Assembly (NCBI RefSeq): GCF_002262885.1
Contig: NZ_NKYF01000011.1
Span: 176,130 to 240,129 of the forward strand
Length of the DNA: 64,000 nt
Reading direction: 5' to 3'
DNA from: Pseudonocardia sp. MH-G8
GTDB taxonomy: Bacteria; Actinomycetota; Actinomycetes; Mycobacteriales; Pseudonocardiaceae
The notes under the pieces were generated by a model, which saw only the letters and a program-made list of their open reading frames with translations, was not told the DNA's origin and did no database searches. Positions 34,713 to 42,772 of the stretch are shown here, in pieces. The position numbers and the translations under genes are program-made. The first letter of the stretch is position 1. Every line of letters starts with the position of its first letter.

Positions 34713-34928
34713 CCCGTCGGCTCGTCAGGTCGGCTCCCCGGAGTCATGTCGCGGGCGCGTGCCGCCGCGGCCCAAGATTCACCGGATCGGCCGCACTTGC
34801 ATGAGGGCCGATCACCGAGCCGATGAGCATCACCGCAGGTCACGCGTACTGTTCAGGGCACACTTGGCGCCGGTCAAGCAAGCCTCTGTTGCCTGGCGGG
34901 GCCACCCGGAACCGCCCAGACTGCCCGC

Positions 34929-35219
34929 ATGACTTCCGTCCAGGACCTTCCCCAGGTGCACAGCTGCTCGGCCACGAGCTGCTCGTACAACGATTCCTCC
35001 AGCTGCCACGCCGGCGCCATCACCATCGGCGGCGACCACGCCCACTGCGGCACCTTCGTGGAGATCTCGTTCCGCGCCGGGACCGACCGCAACGGGCTCG
35101 TGGGCGCGTGCCACCGCTCCGACTGCCGCTTCAACGACAAGCTCGAATGCACCGCCCCGTCGGTGGACATCGGCGCCGGCACCGACGTGGCCGACTGCCT
35201 GACCTACGAGGCCAGGTAG
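34929..35219 (+). CDS. Tandem DUF1540 cysteine-rich protein
   Basis: A 96-residue protein with two copies of a cysteine module: Cys13, Cys18, Cys26, Cys40 and Cys61, Cys66, Cys74, Cys90, each with C-x4-C-x7-C spacing. Each starts with a C-x4-C-x-[YF]-N pattern typical of DUF1540. Four cysteines per module suggest that each binds one metal ion; this is not proven. Its 3' end overlaps the last 16 bases of the convergent gene at 35204. Function is unknown. Confidence 0.82.
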   Translation: MTSVQDLPQVHSCSATSCSYNDSSSCHAGAITIGGDHAHCGTFVEISFRAGTDRNGLVGACHRSDCRFNDKLECTAPSVDIGAGTDVADCLTYEAR

Positions 35220-35626
35220 TCCAGCTCCCCGACGGGTTCGTAGGACAGCGTGCCCGTCCGGTCGACGCGCAGCGCGCCGTCGGCTGCCGCCAGGGCGGCC
35301 ACCGGGTCGCGGTCGTTCACGAGCACGGCGCGCCCGTCGGCCACCGCGTGCAGCCGGCGCAGCAGCGCGGCACGCTCGTGGGCGGCCAGCCCGTCGGTGA
35401 AGCGGTCGACGAGCACGATGGTGGCGGCACCGCGGCCGGCCGCGTCGAGGGTCTCCAACCGGTCCGCGACCGGGTCGTCCGGGCCGGCCACCAGCCGCAG
35501 GACGCCGACGGCGGCGTTTCCCGGCGTGCGGGCAGTGCCCTCGTCCAGCTGCGCCATCACCCGGAGCCGGGCGAGCGCCGGCCCCAGCAGCACGGTGACG
35601 TCCCCGATCGGGAGTCGCAAGCCCAC
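35204..35626 (-). CDS. Degenerate ABC-ATPase-like protein, probably iron-regulated
   Basis: A 140-residue protein whose pattern follows an ABC ATPase at reduced length: VTVLLGPALARLRV stands where Walker A would be but has no GKS/T; ATIVLVDRFTDGLAAHERAALL matches Walker B and D-loop except that DEP is changed to DRF; AVLVNDRDPVAALAAADGALRV matches the region after the switch His. It cannot be a normal ATPase. GTG at 35626 follows AGGGAGG by five bases. A putative IdeR box ends 22 bases upstream at 35648-35666. It may be a regulatory or structural relic that binds without hydrolysis; I do not know its role. Confidence 0.7.
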   Translation of the reverse strand: MGLRLPIGDVTVLLGPALARLRVMAQLDEGTARTPGNAAVGVLRLVAGPDDPVADRLETLDAAGRGAATIVLVDRFTDGLAAHERAALLRRLHAVADGRAVLVNDRDPVAALAAADGALRVDRTGTLSYEPVGELDYLAS

Positions 35627-35647
35627 GTAGACCTCCCTCACTTCTAC

Positions 35648-35666
35648 TGAGGCGACGCTAACCTGA
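35648..35666 (-). promoter_or_regulatory. Putative IdeR/DtxR iron box
   Basis: Read on the minus strand, the 19 bases TCAGGTTAGCGTCGCCTCA match the iron-box consensus TTAGGTTAGSCTAACCTAA at about 14 of 19 positions, with a perfect AGGTTAGC left half. It lies just upstream of the degenerate ABC-like gene. The gap to the divergent monooxygenase gene is shared, so that gene could be affected as well. Confidence 0.5.
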
Positions 35667-35831
35667 GTTCCGCGCGGGTGTCCAGGCTCCGATGACGCAG
35701 GTCTCGCTCCGGTCCCGGGCGGCGAGATCCGAGGCGCTCGCGTTGCGCGTCCGCTCGACGCCCTGGTCGACCGGGCCCCAGCTGACGTACGTTGCAGGGA
35801 AGTGCCCGGACCCGGAGACGCTGAGGTGACG

Positions 35832-37439
35832 ATGACGTCGTTCAGTTCCCGCACCCGACCCAGCAGCCCGGACGTCGTGGTCGTCGGCGCCGGTCTGGCC
35901 GGTCTCTACCAGCTCCACCGGCTGCGCGAGCTCGGTCTCACCTCGCGGGTGTTCGAGGCGGGCAGCGGGATCGGCGGCACCTGGTACTGGAACCGCTACC
36001 CGGGCGCGCGCTGCGACGTCGAGAGCCTGGAGTACTCCTACTCGTTCTCCGAGGAGCTCGAGCAGGAGTGGGAGTGGACCGAGCGCTACCCGGCCCAGCC
36101 GGAGATCCTGCGCTACGTCGAGCACGTCGCCGACCGGTTCGACCTGCGCCGCGACGTCGAGCTAAACACCCGGGTCGAGGCGGCCGTGTGGAACGGCGAG
36201 CGCTGGGAGGTCACGACCAGCCGCGGCGAGACCGTCGCCGCGCGGTACTGCATCTTCGCCACCGGCTGCCTGTCGAAGCCGAAGGACCTCGAGATCCCCG
36301 GCCTCGACGAGTTCGCCGGGCCGATCCACTCGACCGCCCGGTGGCCGCACGAGGGAGTCGACTTCTCGGGCCGGCGCGTCGCCGTGGTGGGCACGGGTTC
36401 GTCCGGCGTGCAGTCGGTCCCGCTGATCGCGGCGCAGGCCGCGGAGCTCACCGTCTTCCAGCGCACGGCGAACTACGTCGTCCCCGCGCACAACGCGCCG
36501 ATGGACCCGGCGGCCCAGGCCGCGCGGAAGGCCGACTACCGCAGGTACCGCGCGGAGGCCCGGGAGTCCGCGGCCGGCCTGCTCGGCGCGGTCCCGGAGG
36601 GCAACGCCCTGGACGCCACGCCCGAGGAACGGCAGGCCGCCTTCGAGGGCGCGTGGGCGGAGGGCAGCCTGGGCGCGCTGCGACGCACCTACGCCGACCT
36701 CGGCATCGACCTGGCGGCGAACGACACCGTCGCCGACTTCATCCGCGACAAGATCCGCGAGACCGTCCACGACCCGGACACGGCGCTTGCCCTCGCCCCG
36801 GACGACCACCCCTTCGGCACCAAGCGGCCGTGCCTGGACACCGGGTACTTCGAGACCTTCAACCTGCCGCACGTCCGGCTCGTCGACGTCCGCAAGACGC
36901 CGATCCTCGAGTTCACGGCGCACGGCGTGCGGACGACCGAGGAGACGGTCGAGGTCGACGACCTCGTGCTCGCCACCGGCTTCGACGCCATGACCGGGGC
37001 CCTGCTCGCGATCGACATCCGCGGCCGTGACGGCGTCCGGCTGGCCGACGAGTGGGCGGCGGGCCCGCGCACCTACCTCGGCCTCGGCGTCGCCGGCTTC
37101 CCGAACCTCTTCACGATCACCGGGCCCGGGAGCCCGTCGGTGCTGAGCAACATGATGGTGTCGATCGAGCAGCACGTCGACTGGATCACCGAGTGCCTGC
37201 GCCGACTCGACGGCGCCACCATCGAACCGACCCCCGAGGCGCAGCGGACGTGGGTCGAGCACGTCGCCGAGGTCGGCGCCTCCACCCTCTACCCGCTCGC
37301 GAACTCCTGGTACCTCGGCTCCAACGTCCCCGGCAAACCGCGTGTGTTCCTGCCCTACATCGGCGGGGTCGGCGCGTACCGGGCGATCTGCGACGAGATC
37401 GCCGCGGACGGCTACCGGGGCTTCCTGACGGCCGGATAG
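35832..37439 (+). CDS. Baeyer-Villiger monooxygenase (cyclohexanone monooxygenase-like)
   Basis: A 535-residue flavoprotein that should insert oxygen next to a ketone using NADPH and O2. It carries two Rossmann motifs (GAGLAG at 19-24 and GTGSSG at 187-192) around the Baeyer-Villiger fingerprint FAGPIHSTARWP at 161-172. The active-site region GTWYWNRYPGARCDVES and TGFDAMTGAL are also typical. The ATG at 35832 follows GAGG. Substrates of the family include cyclic and linear ketones. It stands alone between a convergent iron-box gene and a phosphotransferase gene, so no pathway can be assigned. Confidence 0.94.
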   Translation: MTSFSSRTRPSSPDVVVVGAGLAGLYQLHRLRELGLTSRVFEAGSGIGGTWYWNRYPGARCDVESLEYSYSFSEELEQEWEWTERYPAQPEILRYVEHVADRFDLRRDVELNTRVEAAVWNGERWEVTTSRGETVAARYCIFATGCLSKPKDLEIPGLDEFAGPIHSTARWPHEGVDFSGRRVAVVGTGSSGVQSVPLIAAQAAELTVFQRTANYVVPAHNAPMDPAAQAARKADYRRYRAEARESAAGLLGAVPEGNALDATPEERQAAFEGAWAEGSLGALRRTYADLGIDLAANDTVADFIRDKIRETVHDPDTALALAPDDHPFGTKRPCLDTGYFETFNLPHVRLVDVRKTPILEFTAHGVRTTEETVEVDDLVLATGFDAMTGALLAIDIRGRDGVRLADEWAAGPRTYLGLGVAGFPNLFTITGPGSPSVLSNMMVSIEQHVDWITECLRRLDGATIEPTPEAQRTWVEHVAEVGASTLYPLANSWYLGSNVPGKPRVFLPYIGGVGAYRAICDEIAADGYRGFLTAG

Positions 37440-37687
37440 GCGAACCGGCACCGGCTCGGGCCGGCCTCCGCCAACGCGGTGGCAACACGAGGTTCGCCCC
37501 GCGGATGCGGGTGGTGATCGTTGCGAGAAGCACCTGACGTCGCCGCGACAGCACCCACGCACTCCTCGGACCGATCACCCGACCCTGATCACTCCGACAA
37601 GTACGCCACGGTCGCCGCGCCCGCACCCAGGTACTGATCAGATCGATCACCGCTCGCTGCCTCCCGACCCGCAGCGAGGCCCCGGGC

Positions 37688-38722
37688 GTGGCACACCGCG
37701 CACCTCCACACGATCAAAGCCCGCGAACGCACGTGCGCGATGCGCTAGCGTCCGCGGGACGAGTCCGGGAGGACGACCTGGAACGCAAGCCCGATGTCGA
37801 CGCCGCGGCCACGGCCGCGCTGCTGCGGCGGGTCTTCGGCTGCACGCCGGCGTTCGCCCGCACCCCTGACGGCGTCTCCACCCAGGTCTACCGGGTGTTC
37901 CGCGGAACCGACACGTTCTACCTGCGCGTCGCGGAGGAGCCCGGCGAGGACCTGCGCACCGAGGCGGAGCTCCACGATCGGCTGCGGGGCCTCGGTGTCC
38001 GCGTCGCCGACGTCGTCCACGTCGAGCCGCTCGACGCCGGCATCGGCCGCTCGGTCCTGATCACGACCGAGGTGCCCGGGACGTCACTGGCCGACGTCTC
38101 CGATCCTGCCGTCGCGGCCACCGTCGCCGAGGATGCGGGACGTGATCTCGCCCTGCTCAACGCGGTAGCGGTGGACGGGTACGGGTTCGTCCGCCGGCAC
38201 GGTCCGGGGTGGCCGCTGCGCGCCGAGCACTCCCGCCATGCCACCTTCGTGATGTCACACCTGCCACAGCGGTGGCCGGGACCGCTCGAGTCGCTGTTCG
38301 ACGGTCGGGACCTGGAGGCCGTGGAAGGCCTGCTCGAGCGCGAGCGCGCCCGGCCGCCGGCCCGCGCAGCACTGGCGCACGGGGACTTCGACGTCACCCC
38401 GATCTTCTGCGCCGACGGCCGCTACACCGGGCTCATCGACTTCGGCGAGATCCGCGGGACCGAGCCGCTGTTCGACCTCGGGCACTTCCTGCTGCACGAC
38501 CGCGAGACCCTGCCCGTCGCGCTCCTGCCCGCGGTGCTGCGCGGATACCAGCAGGTCCGGCCACTGCCGGCCGACCACGCCGAGACCATCCTGCGCAGTG
38601 CCGTCCTGCTGGGGCTGCGGCAGCTGTCGCGCTGGCTCGGCCCGCCGCGTGGTTTCGGGCTCGACCACCCCGCGGTCGTGGACCGGGCGCGGCGGATCAC
38701 GGAGCTGGTCGCTCCGCTGTGA
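37688..38722 (+). CDS. Aminoglycoside phosphotransferase (APH)-fold protein
   Basis: A kinase-like protein of up to 344 residues; the start is unclear (GTG at 37688, or GTG at 37733). It has the Brenner motif start HGDF and the metal aspartate in GLIDFGEIRG. In the usual HGDxxxxN motif the last residue, which binds magnesium, is Pro (HGDFDVTP) instead of Asn or His. Family members phosphorylate aminoglycosides, homoserine, macrolides or acyl-CoA precursors. The substrate is unknown, and the altered residue leaves catalysis in doubt. Confidence 0.8.
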   Translation: MAHRAPPHDQSPRTHVRDALASAGRVREDDLERKPDVDAAATAALLRRVFGCTPAFARTPDGVSTQVYRVFRGTDTFYLRVAEEPGEDLRTEAELHDRLRGLGVRVADVVHVEPLDAGIGRSVLITTEVPGTSLADVSDPAVAATVAEDAGRDLALLNAVAVDGYGFVRRHGPGWPLRAEHSRHATFVMSHLPQRWPGPLESLFDGRDLEAVEGLLERERARPPARAALAHGDFDVTPIFCADGRYTGLIDFGEIRGTEPLFDLGHFLLHDRETLPVALLPAVLRGYQQVRPLPADHAETILRSAVLLGLRQLSRWLGPPRGFGLDHPAVVDRARRITELVAPL

Positions 38723-38768
38723 CCATGACGGCAGGACCCTGCGGGAACCTTGACGACCTTCCCAACGG

Positions 38769-38787
38769 TCAGGTAAGCCTCACCTGC
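38769..38787 (+). promoter_or_regulatory. Putative IdeR/DtxR iron box
   Basis: The 19 bases TCAGGTAAGCCTCACCTGC match the consensus TTAGGTTAGSCTAACCTAA at about 14 positions, with both AGGT and ACCT arms intact. A TTGACG at 38750-38755 could be the -35 element, placing the box over the -10 region. It lies 58 bases before the siderophore-binding lipoprotein gene, where iron-dependent repression is expected. Confidence 0.68.
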
Positions 38788-38845
38788 CTTGCTCCCTCCG
38801 TGCCCGGGCCCGCCTCGGCACGCCTGCTGAAAGCCGAGAACGACG

Positions 38846-39853
38846 ATGACGACTCCTGGGCGCCGTTCGTGGCGCGGCCGGGTCCGGGCCGTGTCCACCG
38901 CGATCGCCGCAGCCGCGGCCGTCGCCGTGCTGGCCGCCTGTGGCGCCGGAACCGAGCCCACGGAGCCCGCTGCGCCCGCCGCGGGTTCTGCGCCCGGCTT
39001 CCCGGTGACGATCGAGCACGCCTTCGGTACGACGACGATCGAGCAGCCGCCCCAGCGGGTCGTGGCGCTCGGGTTCAACGAAGCAGACTTCGTGCTCGCC
39101 CTCGGTGCGCAGCCGGTCGGGGTGCGCGACTTCATCGGCAGCTTCGACGAGGACACCAGGGCCTGGGCACGTGACCTGATCACCGGCCCTCCGCCCGAGA
39201 AGGTCGGCGGCAACGAGATCGACTTCGAGAAGATCGCCCAGCTGCAGCCCGACCTGATCATGGGGGTGTACTCCTTCATGGACCGGTCCGACTACGACAA
39301 GCTCTCGCAGCTCGCACCCACCGTGGCGGCGCCCTCGGCGGAGACGACGACCACCTGGCAGGAGCAGACCCGCATCACCGGGCAGGCGCTGGGCAAGCCC
39401 GGCGAGGCGGAGCAGCTGGTCGCCTCGGTCGAGCAGCGGTTCGCCGACGCGTCGGCCGCACACCCGTCCTTCGCCGGGAAGACGATCGCCGTCGCCCTCG
39501 CCCAGGAGACCGCCACCACCTACGTCCTCGAGCCGACCGACCTGCGCGCCCAGTTCTTCACCGACCTGGGTTTCGTCAACTCCACGCACACGGGTGCGGT
39601 CTCTCCGGAGCAGTTCGGCGTGCTCGACGAGGACGTCCTGGTCGTCTTGGGGGCCGAGGAGGACGCGATGCTCGCGAACCCGGTGTTCGCCCAGGTCCCC
39701 GTCGTGAGCGAGGGCCGCACCTACTTCACCGGCACTTTCGCCTCCGAGTTCAACGGCGCCCTCGGCTTCGGCAGCCCGCTGAGCTTGCCTTATGCGCTCG
39801 AGATCGCCGTCCCGGAGCTCTCGGCCGTCACGGAGGCCGTCCCGGGCGGATGA
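38846..39853 (+). CDS. Iron-siderophore ABC transporter substrate-binding lipoprotein
   Basis: A 335-residue lipoprotein with lipobox LAAC (lipidated Cys32) and the periplasmic-binding fold of the FecB/FhuD type: TIEHAFGTTTIEQPPQRVVALGFNEAD is the family opening, and IAQLQPDLIMGVYSF the central strand. It would capture a ferric siderophore at the cell surface. No permease or ATPase gene is adjacent, so it must use a carrier encoded elsewhere. The upstream iron box at 38769-38787 supports induction under iron limitation. Confidence 0.92.
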   Translation: MTTPGRRSWRGRVRAVSTAIAAAAAVAVLAACGAGTEPTEPAAPAAGSAPGFPVTIEHAFGTTTIEQPPQRVVALGFNEADFVLALGAQPVGVRDFIGSFDEDTRAWARDLITGPPPEKVGGNEIDFEKIAQLQPDLIMGVYSFMDRSDYDKLSQLAPTVAAPSAETTTTWQEQTRITGQALGKPGEAEQLVASVEQRFADASAAHPSFAGKTIAVALAQETATTYVLEPTDLRAQFFTDLGFVNSTHTGAVSPEQFGVLDEDVLVVLGAEEDAMLANPVFAQVPVVSEGRTYFTGTFASEFNGALGFGSPLSLPYALEIAVPELSAVTEAVPGG

Positions 39854-40030
39854 GCGTGGGGCCGCACGGTGACCGCTGCCACCGAGGAAGAAAGAACTTT
39901 AACGTTACCCAGCCGCGTCGGCATCGTTGACCGACTGTCACCAACGGACTCGGGGGCTCGTCCGAACGGCTGCCAGAGGTAGTCGTGGGCGGGCTTGCGG
40001 TGACACAAGGTAGGCGGCTCCAGGAGGGAA

Positions 40031-40045
40031 TCGTGTCTGACACGA
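40031..40045. promoter_or_regulatory. Perfect 15-base palindrome
   Basis: TCGTGTC-T-GACACGA is a perfect 7-bp inverted repeat with a one-base centre, 62 bases before the secreted protein gene. It may be an operator. It also overlaps a GTG at 40033 that follows AGGAGGG and is in frame with that gene, so a longer protein starting here cannot be ruled out. Confidence 0.4.
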
Positions 40046-40107
40046 CGCCGGGCGACCGGCGGTGGGCTGCGCCTGACAGTTGCAGATCCACAGAGCGGGG
40101 AGAAAGT

Positions 40108-40680
40108 ATGCGTTCCACCATCCGTCACACCGGACGGATCGCCGTCGTGGCCACGACCGCCGTCGTGAGCTTCGGCGTGCTCGCGGGTCCGGCATTCGCC
40201 GACAACGACTCGCCGGACCTCGAGCTGACGCTGTCCGAGCCGGCCGCCGCCGCGCCGGGCAGCACGGTCGACGTGGAGTACACGCTCACCAACGTCAGCG
40301 ACAAGGCGACCGACGGCATGCTGCTCAACATGTCGCTGCCGGAGTACGTCAGCTTCGCGCCGGCCTCGAACTGCCAGGAGACGGGCGAGAACAACGAGGG
40401 CGGCACCCTGGTCAGCTGCAACATCAGCGGACCCGAGGGCAAGCTCGGCGCCGGCGAGTCGCTGGAGTCGTCCACGCCGTTCCAGATCTCGCCCGACGCT
40501 CCCGCCGACGCCGACCTCGGCAAGCTGGGCGCCCTGGTCGTGCCGCTGAAGGACGGGGCGGAGGAGACCGAGGACTGGACCGACACCAGCGGCCCCAACG
40601 CCGCCGAGACGTCGATCTCGACGGCCTCCGGCTCGAGCGCGGGCGGCTGGCTGTCCTCGCTCACGGGCATGTTCTCCTGA
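40108..40680 (+). CDS. Secreted protein with DUF11-like domain, function unknown
   Basis: A 190-residue exported protein. The signal peptide ends in AGPAFA-DN around residue 31. The mature part is acidic and has one Ig-like or DUF11-like module (PAAAAPGSTVDVEYTLTNVS) with two cysteines (NCQETG and SCNISG), followed by a Ser/Gly-rich tail GSSAGGWLSSLTGMFS. Such modules are common in actinobacterial cell-surface proteins. ATG at 40108 follows GGGGAGAAAG; a GTG at 40033 is an alternative. A strong hairpin follows at 40718-40761. No relation to the iron-binding gene upstream is evident. Confidence 0.78.
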   Translation: MRSTIRHTGRIAVVATTAVVSFGVLAGPAFADNDSPDLELTLSEPAAAAPGSTVDVEYTLTNVSDKATDGMLLNMSLPEYVSFAPASNCQETGENNEGGTLVSCNISGPEGKLGAGESLESSTPFQISPDAPADADLGKLGALVVPLKDGAEETEDWTDTSGPNAAETSISTASGSSAGGWLSSLTGMFS

Positions 40681-40717
40681 TCGGAGATCAGGGACCCCCT
40701 GCCTGAACAGGCGATCC

Positions 40718-40761
40718 GTGGCCCTTCTCCGGCCGTGTGCACGCGGCCGGAGGAGGGCCAC
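40718..40761. terminator. Strong hairpin terminator
   Basis: An 18-bp stem with one mismatch (40718-40735 with 40744-40761) closes on an eight-base loop whose centre GTGCAC is self-complementary. It lies 38 bases after the stop of the secreted protein gene and before the DUF2568 gene. Confidence 0.75.
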
Positions 40762-40807
40762 ACCCATGTCCGGCCCGGGCCGAGGGTCGGTACGCGAGAC
40801 TCGTCGA

Positions 40808-41152
40808 GTGCCAGTGGTCAAGACCGTCAACGATGTCGTGCTGTTCGCCGTCGAGCTCGTGGCCTGGGCGGCGTTCGGGGTGTGGGGCTGGCACGTCGGC
40901 GCGGGCCCGTGGAGGTGGGTGCTCGCGGGCATCCTGCCCCTGGCGGTCATCGGCCTGTGGGCGGTATGGGCCGCACCGACCTCGGGCAACCGCCTCACCG
41001 ACCCGGCCCTGTTCGCCTTCCAGCTCGGCGTGTTCCTGATCGGGGCAGCACTGCTCGTACTCGCCGAGCGACCGGTATGGGGCTGGGTACTGGGCGCAGT
41101 AGCGATGCTGGTCCTGGTACTCGACCGAACCCTGGCAGATGCACGGACGTGA
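40808..41152 (+). CDS. DUF2568 (YrdB family) membrane protein
   Basis: A 114-residue protein with four hydrophobic segments. VNDVVLFAVELVAWAAFGVWGW and the later WAVWAAPTSGNRL fit the DUF2568/YrdB family, whose function is unknown. GTG at 40808 is used; a GTG two codons later (40814) is equally possible, and no clear ribosome site is visible. The coding frame could extend into the hairpin region, but that part is Arg-rich and unlike the family. Confidence 0.78.
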   Translation: MPVVKTVNDVVLFAVELVAWAAFGVWGWHVGAGPWRWVLAGILPLAVIGLWAVWAAPTSGNRLTDPALFAFQLGVFLIGAALLVLAERPVWGWVLGAVAMLVLVLDRTLADART

Positions 41153-41203
41153 CGATCACGGCGCCGACCCCTGACGTCACTCCGCGCGTTTTCGGGCGGC
41201 GCG

Positions 41204-41560
41204 TCAGCGGCCGCTGAGCTCGTCGACCCGCCGCGCGAGCTCGTCGCGGTGGTGGCGCAGCGCGGTCATCCGCTGCTCGACGACCGCGAGCCGCGCGCGG
41301 TAGGTCTCCAGCGCGAGGCCGGGGTCGTCGCAGGCGGCAAGGCCGTCCATGTCCAGGCACGGCTCGAGCTCCTTCACGCCTTCGAGCGTCAGCCCGGCCG
41401 CGAGCATCTCGGCGACGCCACGCGCCCGGCGCTCGGCAGCCTCGTCGTACTCGCGCCACCCGTTCGCGGTGCGGCGCGACCTCAGCAGCCCCTGCTGCTC
41501 GTAGTAGCGCAGGGACCGCCGGCTCACCCCGCTCCGCCGTGAGAGCTCACCGATCAGCAT
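41204..41560 (-). CDS. MerR family regulator
   Basis: A 118-residue regulator with the MerR winged helix at the N-terminus (IGELSRRSGVSRRSLRYYEQQGLL) and a C-terminal coiled-coil (residues about 75-118). It has a Cys-x9-Cys pair (EPCLDMDGLAACDD) in the effector region, which might bind a metal or thiol-reactive compound, though related proteins of the family often have none. It faces an SDR gene, separated by 55 bases holding a dyad at 41584-41597 within a TTGACA-type promoter, the usual arrangement for MerR control. Confidence 0.9.
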   Translation of the reverse strand: MLIGELSRRSGVSRRSLRYYEQQGLLRSRRTANGWREYDEAAERRARGVAEMLAAGLTLEGVKELEPCLDMDGLAACDDPGLALETYRARLAVVEQRMTALRHHRDELARRVDELSGR

Positions 41561-41582
41561 CCGCCCGTCTCCGTCCTTGACC

Positions 41583-41597
41583 TTGACACCCGTGTCA
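41583..41597 (+). promoter_or_regulatory. Putative MerR-type promoter and dyad
   Basis: TTGACA (41583-41588) overlaps the inverted repeat TGACAC-CC-GTGTCA (41584-41597). MerR-type activators bind a dyad between the -35 and -10 elements, often with a long spacer. A -10 element is not obvious. The site is in the gap between MerR and the SDR gene it probably controls. Confidence 0.5.
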
Positions 41598-41615
41598 GTA
41601 CCTAGCGTCCACGAC

Positions 41616-42377
41616 ATGATCGAAGATTCCGAAAGCAAGTGGTCCGAGCGCACCGCCGTGGTCACCGGGGGCGGGTCGGGCATCGGCCGCGCGGTGGCCA
41701 TCGACCTGGCCGAGCGCGGGGCGGATGTTCTCGTGGTGGGCCGGCGGGCCGACGCGCTCGCCGCCACCGCGGGCCACCACCCCGGCATCCGCCCCCACGT
41801 CGCCGACGTCGGCAGGTCCGAGGACGTCGCGACGATCATCGACGCGGCGCTCGTCGAGCGAGGACGCCTCGACGTCCTGGTCAACAACGCCGGTCTGGGC
41901 CGGCCCGCCGCGCTGGGCGACATCACGTCCGAGGACGCGGCGTTGATGTGGGCCACCAACGTCCTCGGGCCCGTGCTGCTGACCCAGGCCGCCCTCCCGC
42001 ACCTGCGCGCGGACGGCGGCAGCATCGTCAACGTGTCCAGCACGTTCGGAGCCAAGCCGGCTCCCGGCATCAGTGTGTACGGCGCGACGAAAGCCGCCCT
42101 CGAGCAGCTCACCCGCAGCTGGGCCCTCGAGCTCGCCGCGCACGGCGTCCGGGTCAACGCGGTCGCGCCCGGCCCCACCGAGAGCGGAGCGCTGACGGCC
42201 ATGGGCCTGTCCCCCGACGAGATCGCGCAGCTCGAGGCCGACGAGCGCGCCCGCATCCCGCTGGGCCGACGGGGCCGGCCCGAGGACGTGGCGCCCTGGA
42301 TCCGCGCGCTGGCCGATCCGACGCGGTGGGTGACCGGCCAGGTCGTCGGCGTCGACGGCGGCTATCTGATCGCCTGA
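41616..42377 (+). CDS. Short-chain dehydrogenase/reductase
   Basis: A 253-residue SDR with TGGGSGIG near residue 15, NNAG, the Ser of VSST and the catalytic Y-x3-K (YGATK). The C-terminal VTGQVVGVDGGYL is typical. It should reduce or oxidise an alcohol/ketone with NAD(P)H, but the substrate is unknown. The MerR gene divergent to it suggests induction by a xenobiotic or stress signal. Confidence 0.88.
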   Translation: MIEDSESKWSERTAVVTGGGSGIGRAVAIDLAERGADVLVVGRRADALAATAGHHPGIRPHVADVGRSEDVATIIDAALVERGRLDVLVNNAGLGRPAALGDITSEDAALMWATNVLGPVLLTQAALPHLRADGGSIVNVSSTFGAKPAPGISVYGATKAALEQLTRSWALELAAHGVRVNAVAPGPTESGALTAMGLSPDEIAQLEADERARIPLGRRGRPEDVAPWIRALADPTRWVTGQVVGVDGGYLIA

Positions 42378-42391
42378 CGTCGGCCCACCGC

Positions 42392-42772
42392 TCAGACCGC
42401 GACGACGTCGACCAGATCTGTGATGCCGACGAAGTCGTCGATGTTGCGGGTGTAGAGCCGCGCTGAATGGGCGTGGGCGGTTGCCGCGATCAGGAGGTCC
42501 ATCGTGCGCGCCCGCGGTTGGCGCCCCGCAGCGACCACCGCGGAAGCGAGCTGTCCGTAGCTGGCCGCGACGGCGTCGTCGACCGGCAGCGGGTCGAACG
42601 TCCGCTGCAGCACGCTGAGACGCCGCAGACGCTCCGCCCGCACGGCGGGTTCCCGCGCGACGAGAACACCGAAGTGCAGTTCAGCCACGGTCACTGCGCT
42701 GATGGCCAGCTCCCCGCCGATCTGCGGGACATCGGTGGCTATGACGAGGTTGGTGTCCAGTACAGCCCTCAC
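42392..42772 (-). CDS. PIN-domain toxin (VapC family)
   Basis: A 126-residue RNase of the PIN family. Conserved acids are in VLDTNLV (Asp near residue 5), VAELHFG, RTMDLLIAATA and NIDDFV. The GTG at 42772 overlaps the antitoxin stop (GTGA), the usual order with antitoxin first. VapC toxins cleave tRNA or rRNA and are held inactive by the partner. The first residues upstream of this GTG in the same frame do not fit the fold. Confidence 0.9.
   Translation of the reverse strand: MRAVLDTNLVIATDVPQIGGELAISAVTVAELHFGVLVAREPAVRAERLRRLSVLQRTFDPLPVDDAVAASYGQLASAVVAAGRQPRARTMDLLIAATAHAHSARLYTRNIDDFVGITDLVDVVAV

Noticed and set aside
35802..35831. Longer N-terminus of the Baeyer-Villiger monooxygenase
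   Set aside because: The ATG at 35832 has a ribosome site and starts just before the Rossmann fold; the extra ten residues fit no homologue I recall.
37440..37687. Several GATCAC/GATC motifs and an 8-bp hairpin after the monooxygenase gene
   Set aside because: Spacing is irregular and no repeat unit can be defined; the hairpin CTCGCTGC/GCAGCGAG (37653-37678) is too far from the stop to be a convincing terminator.
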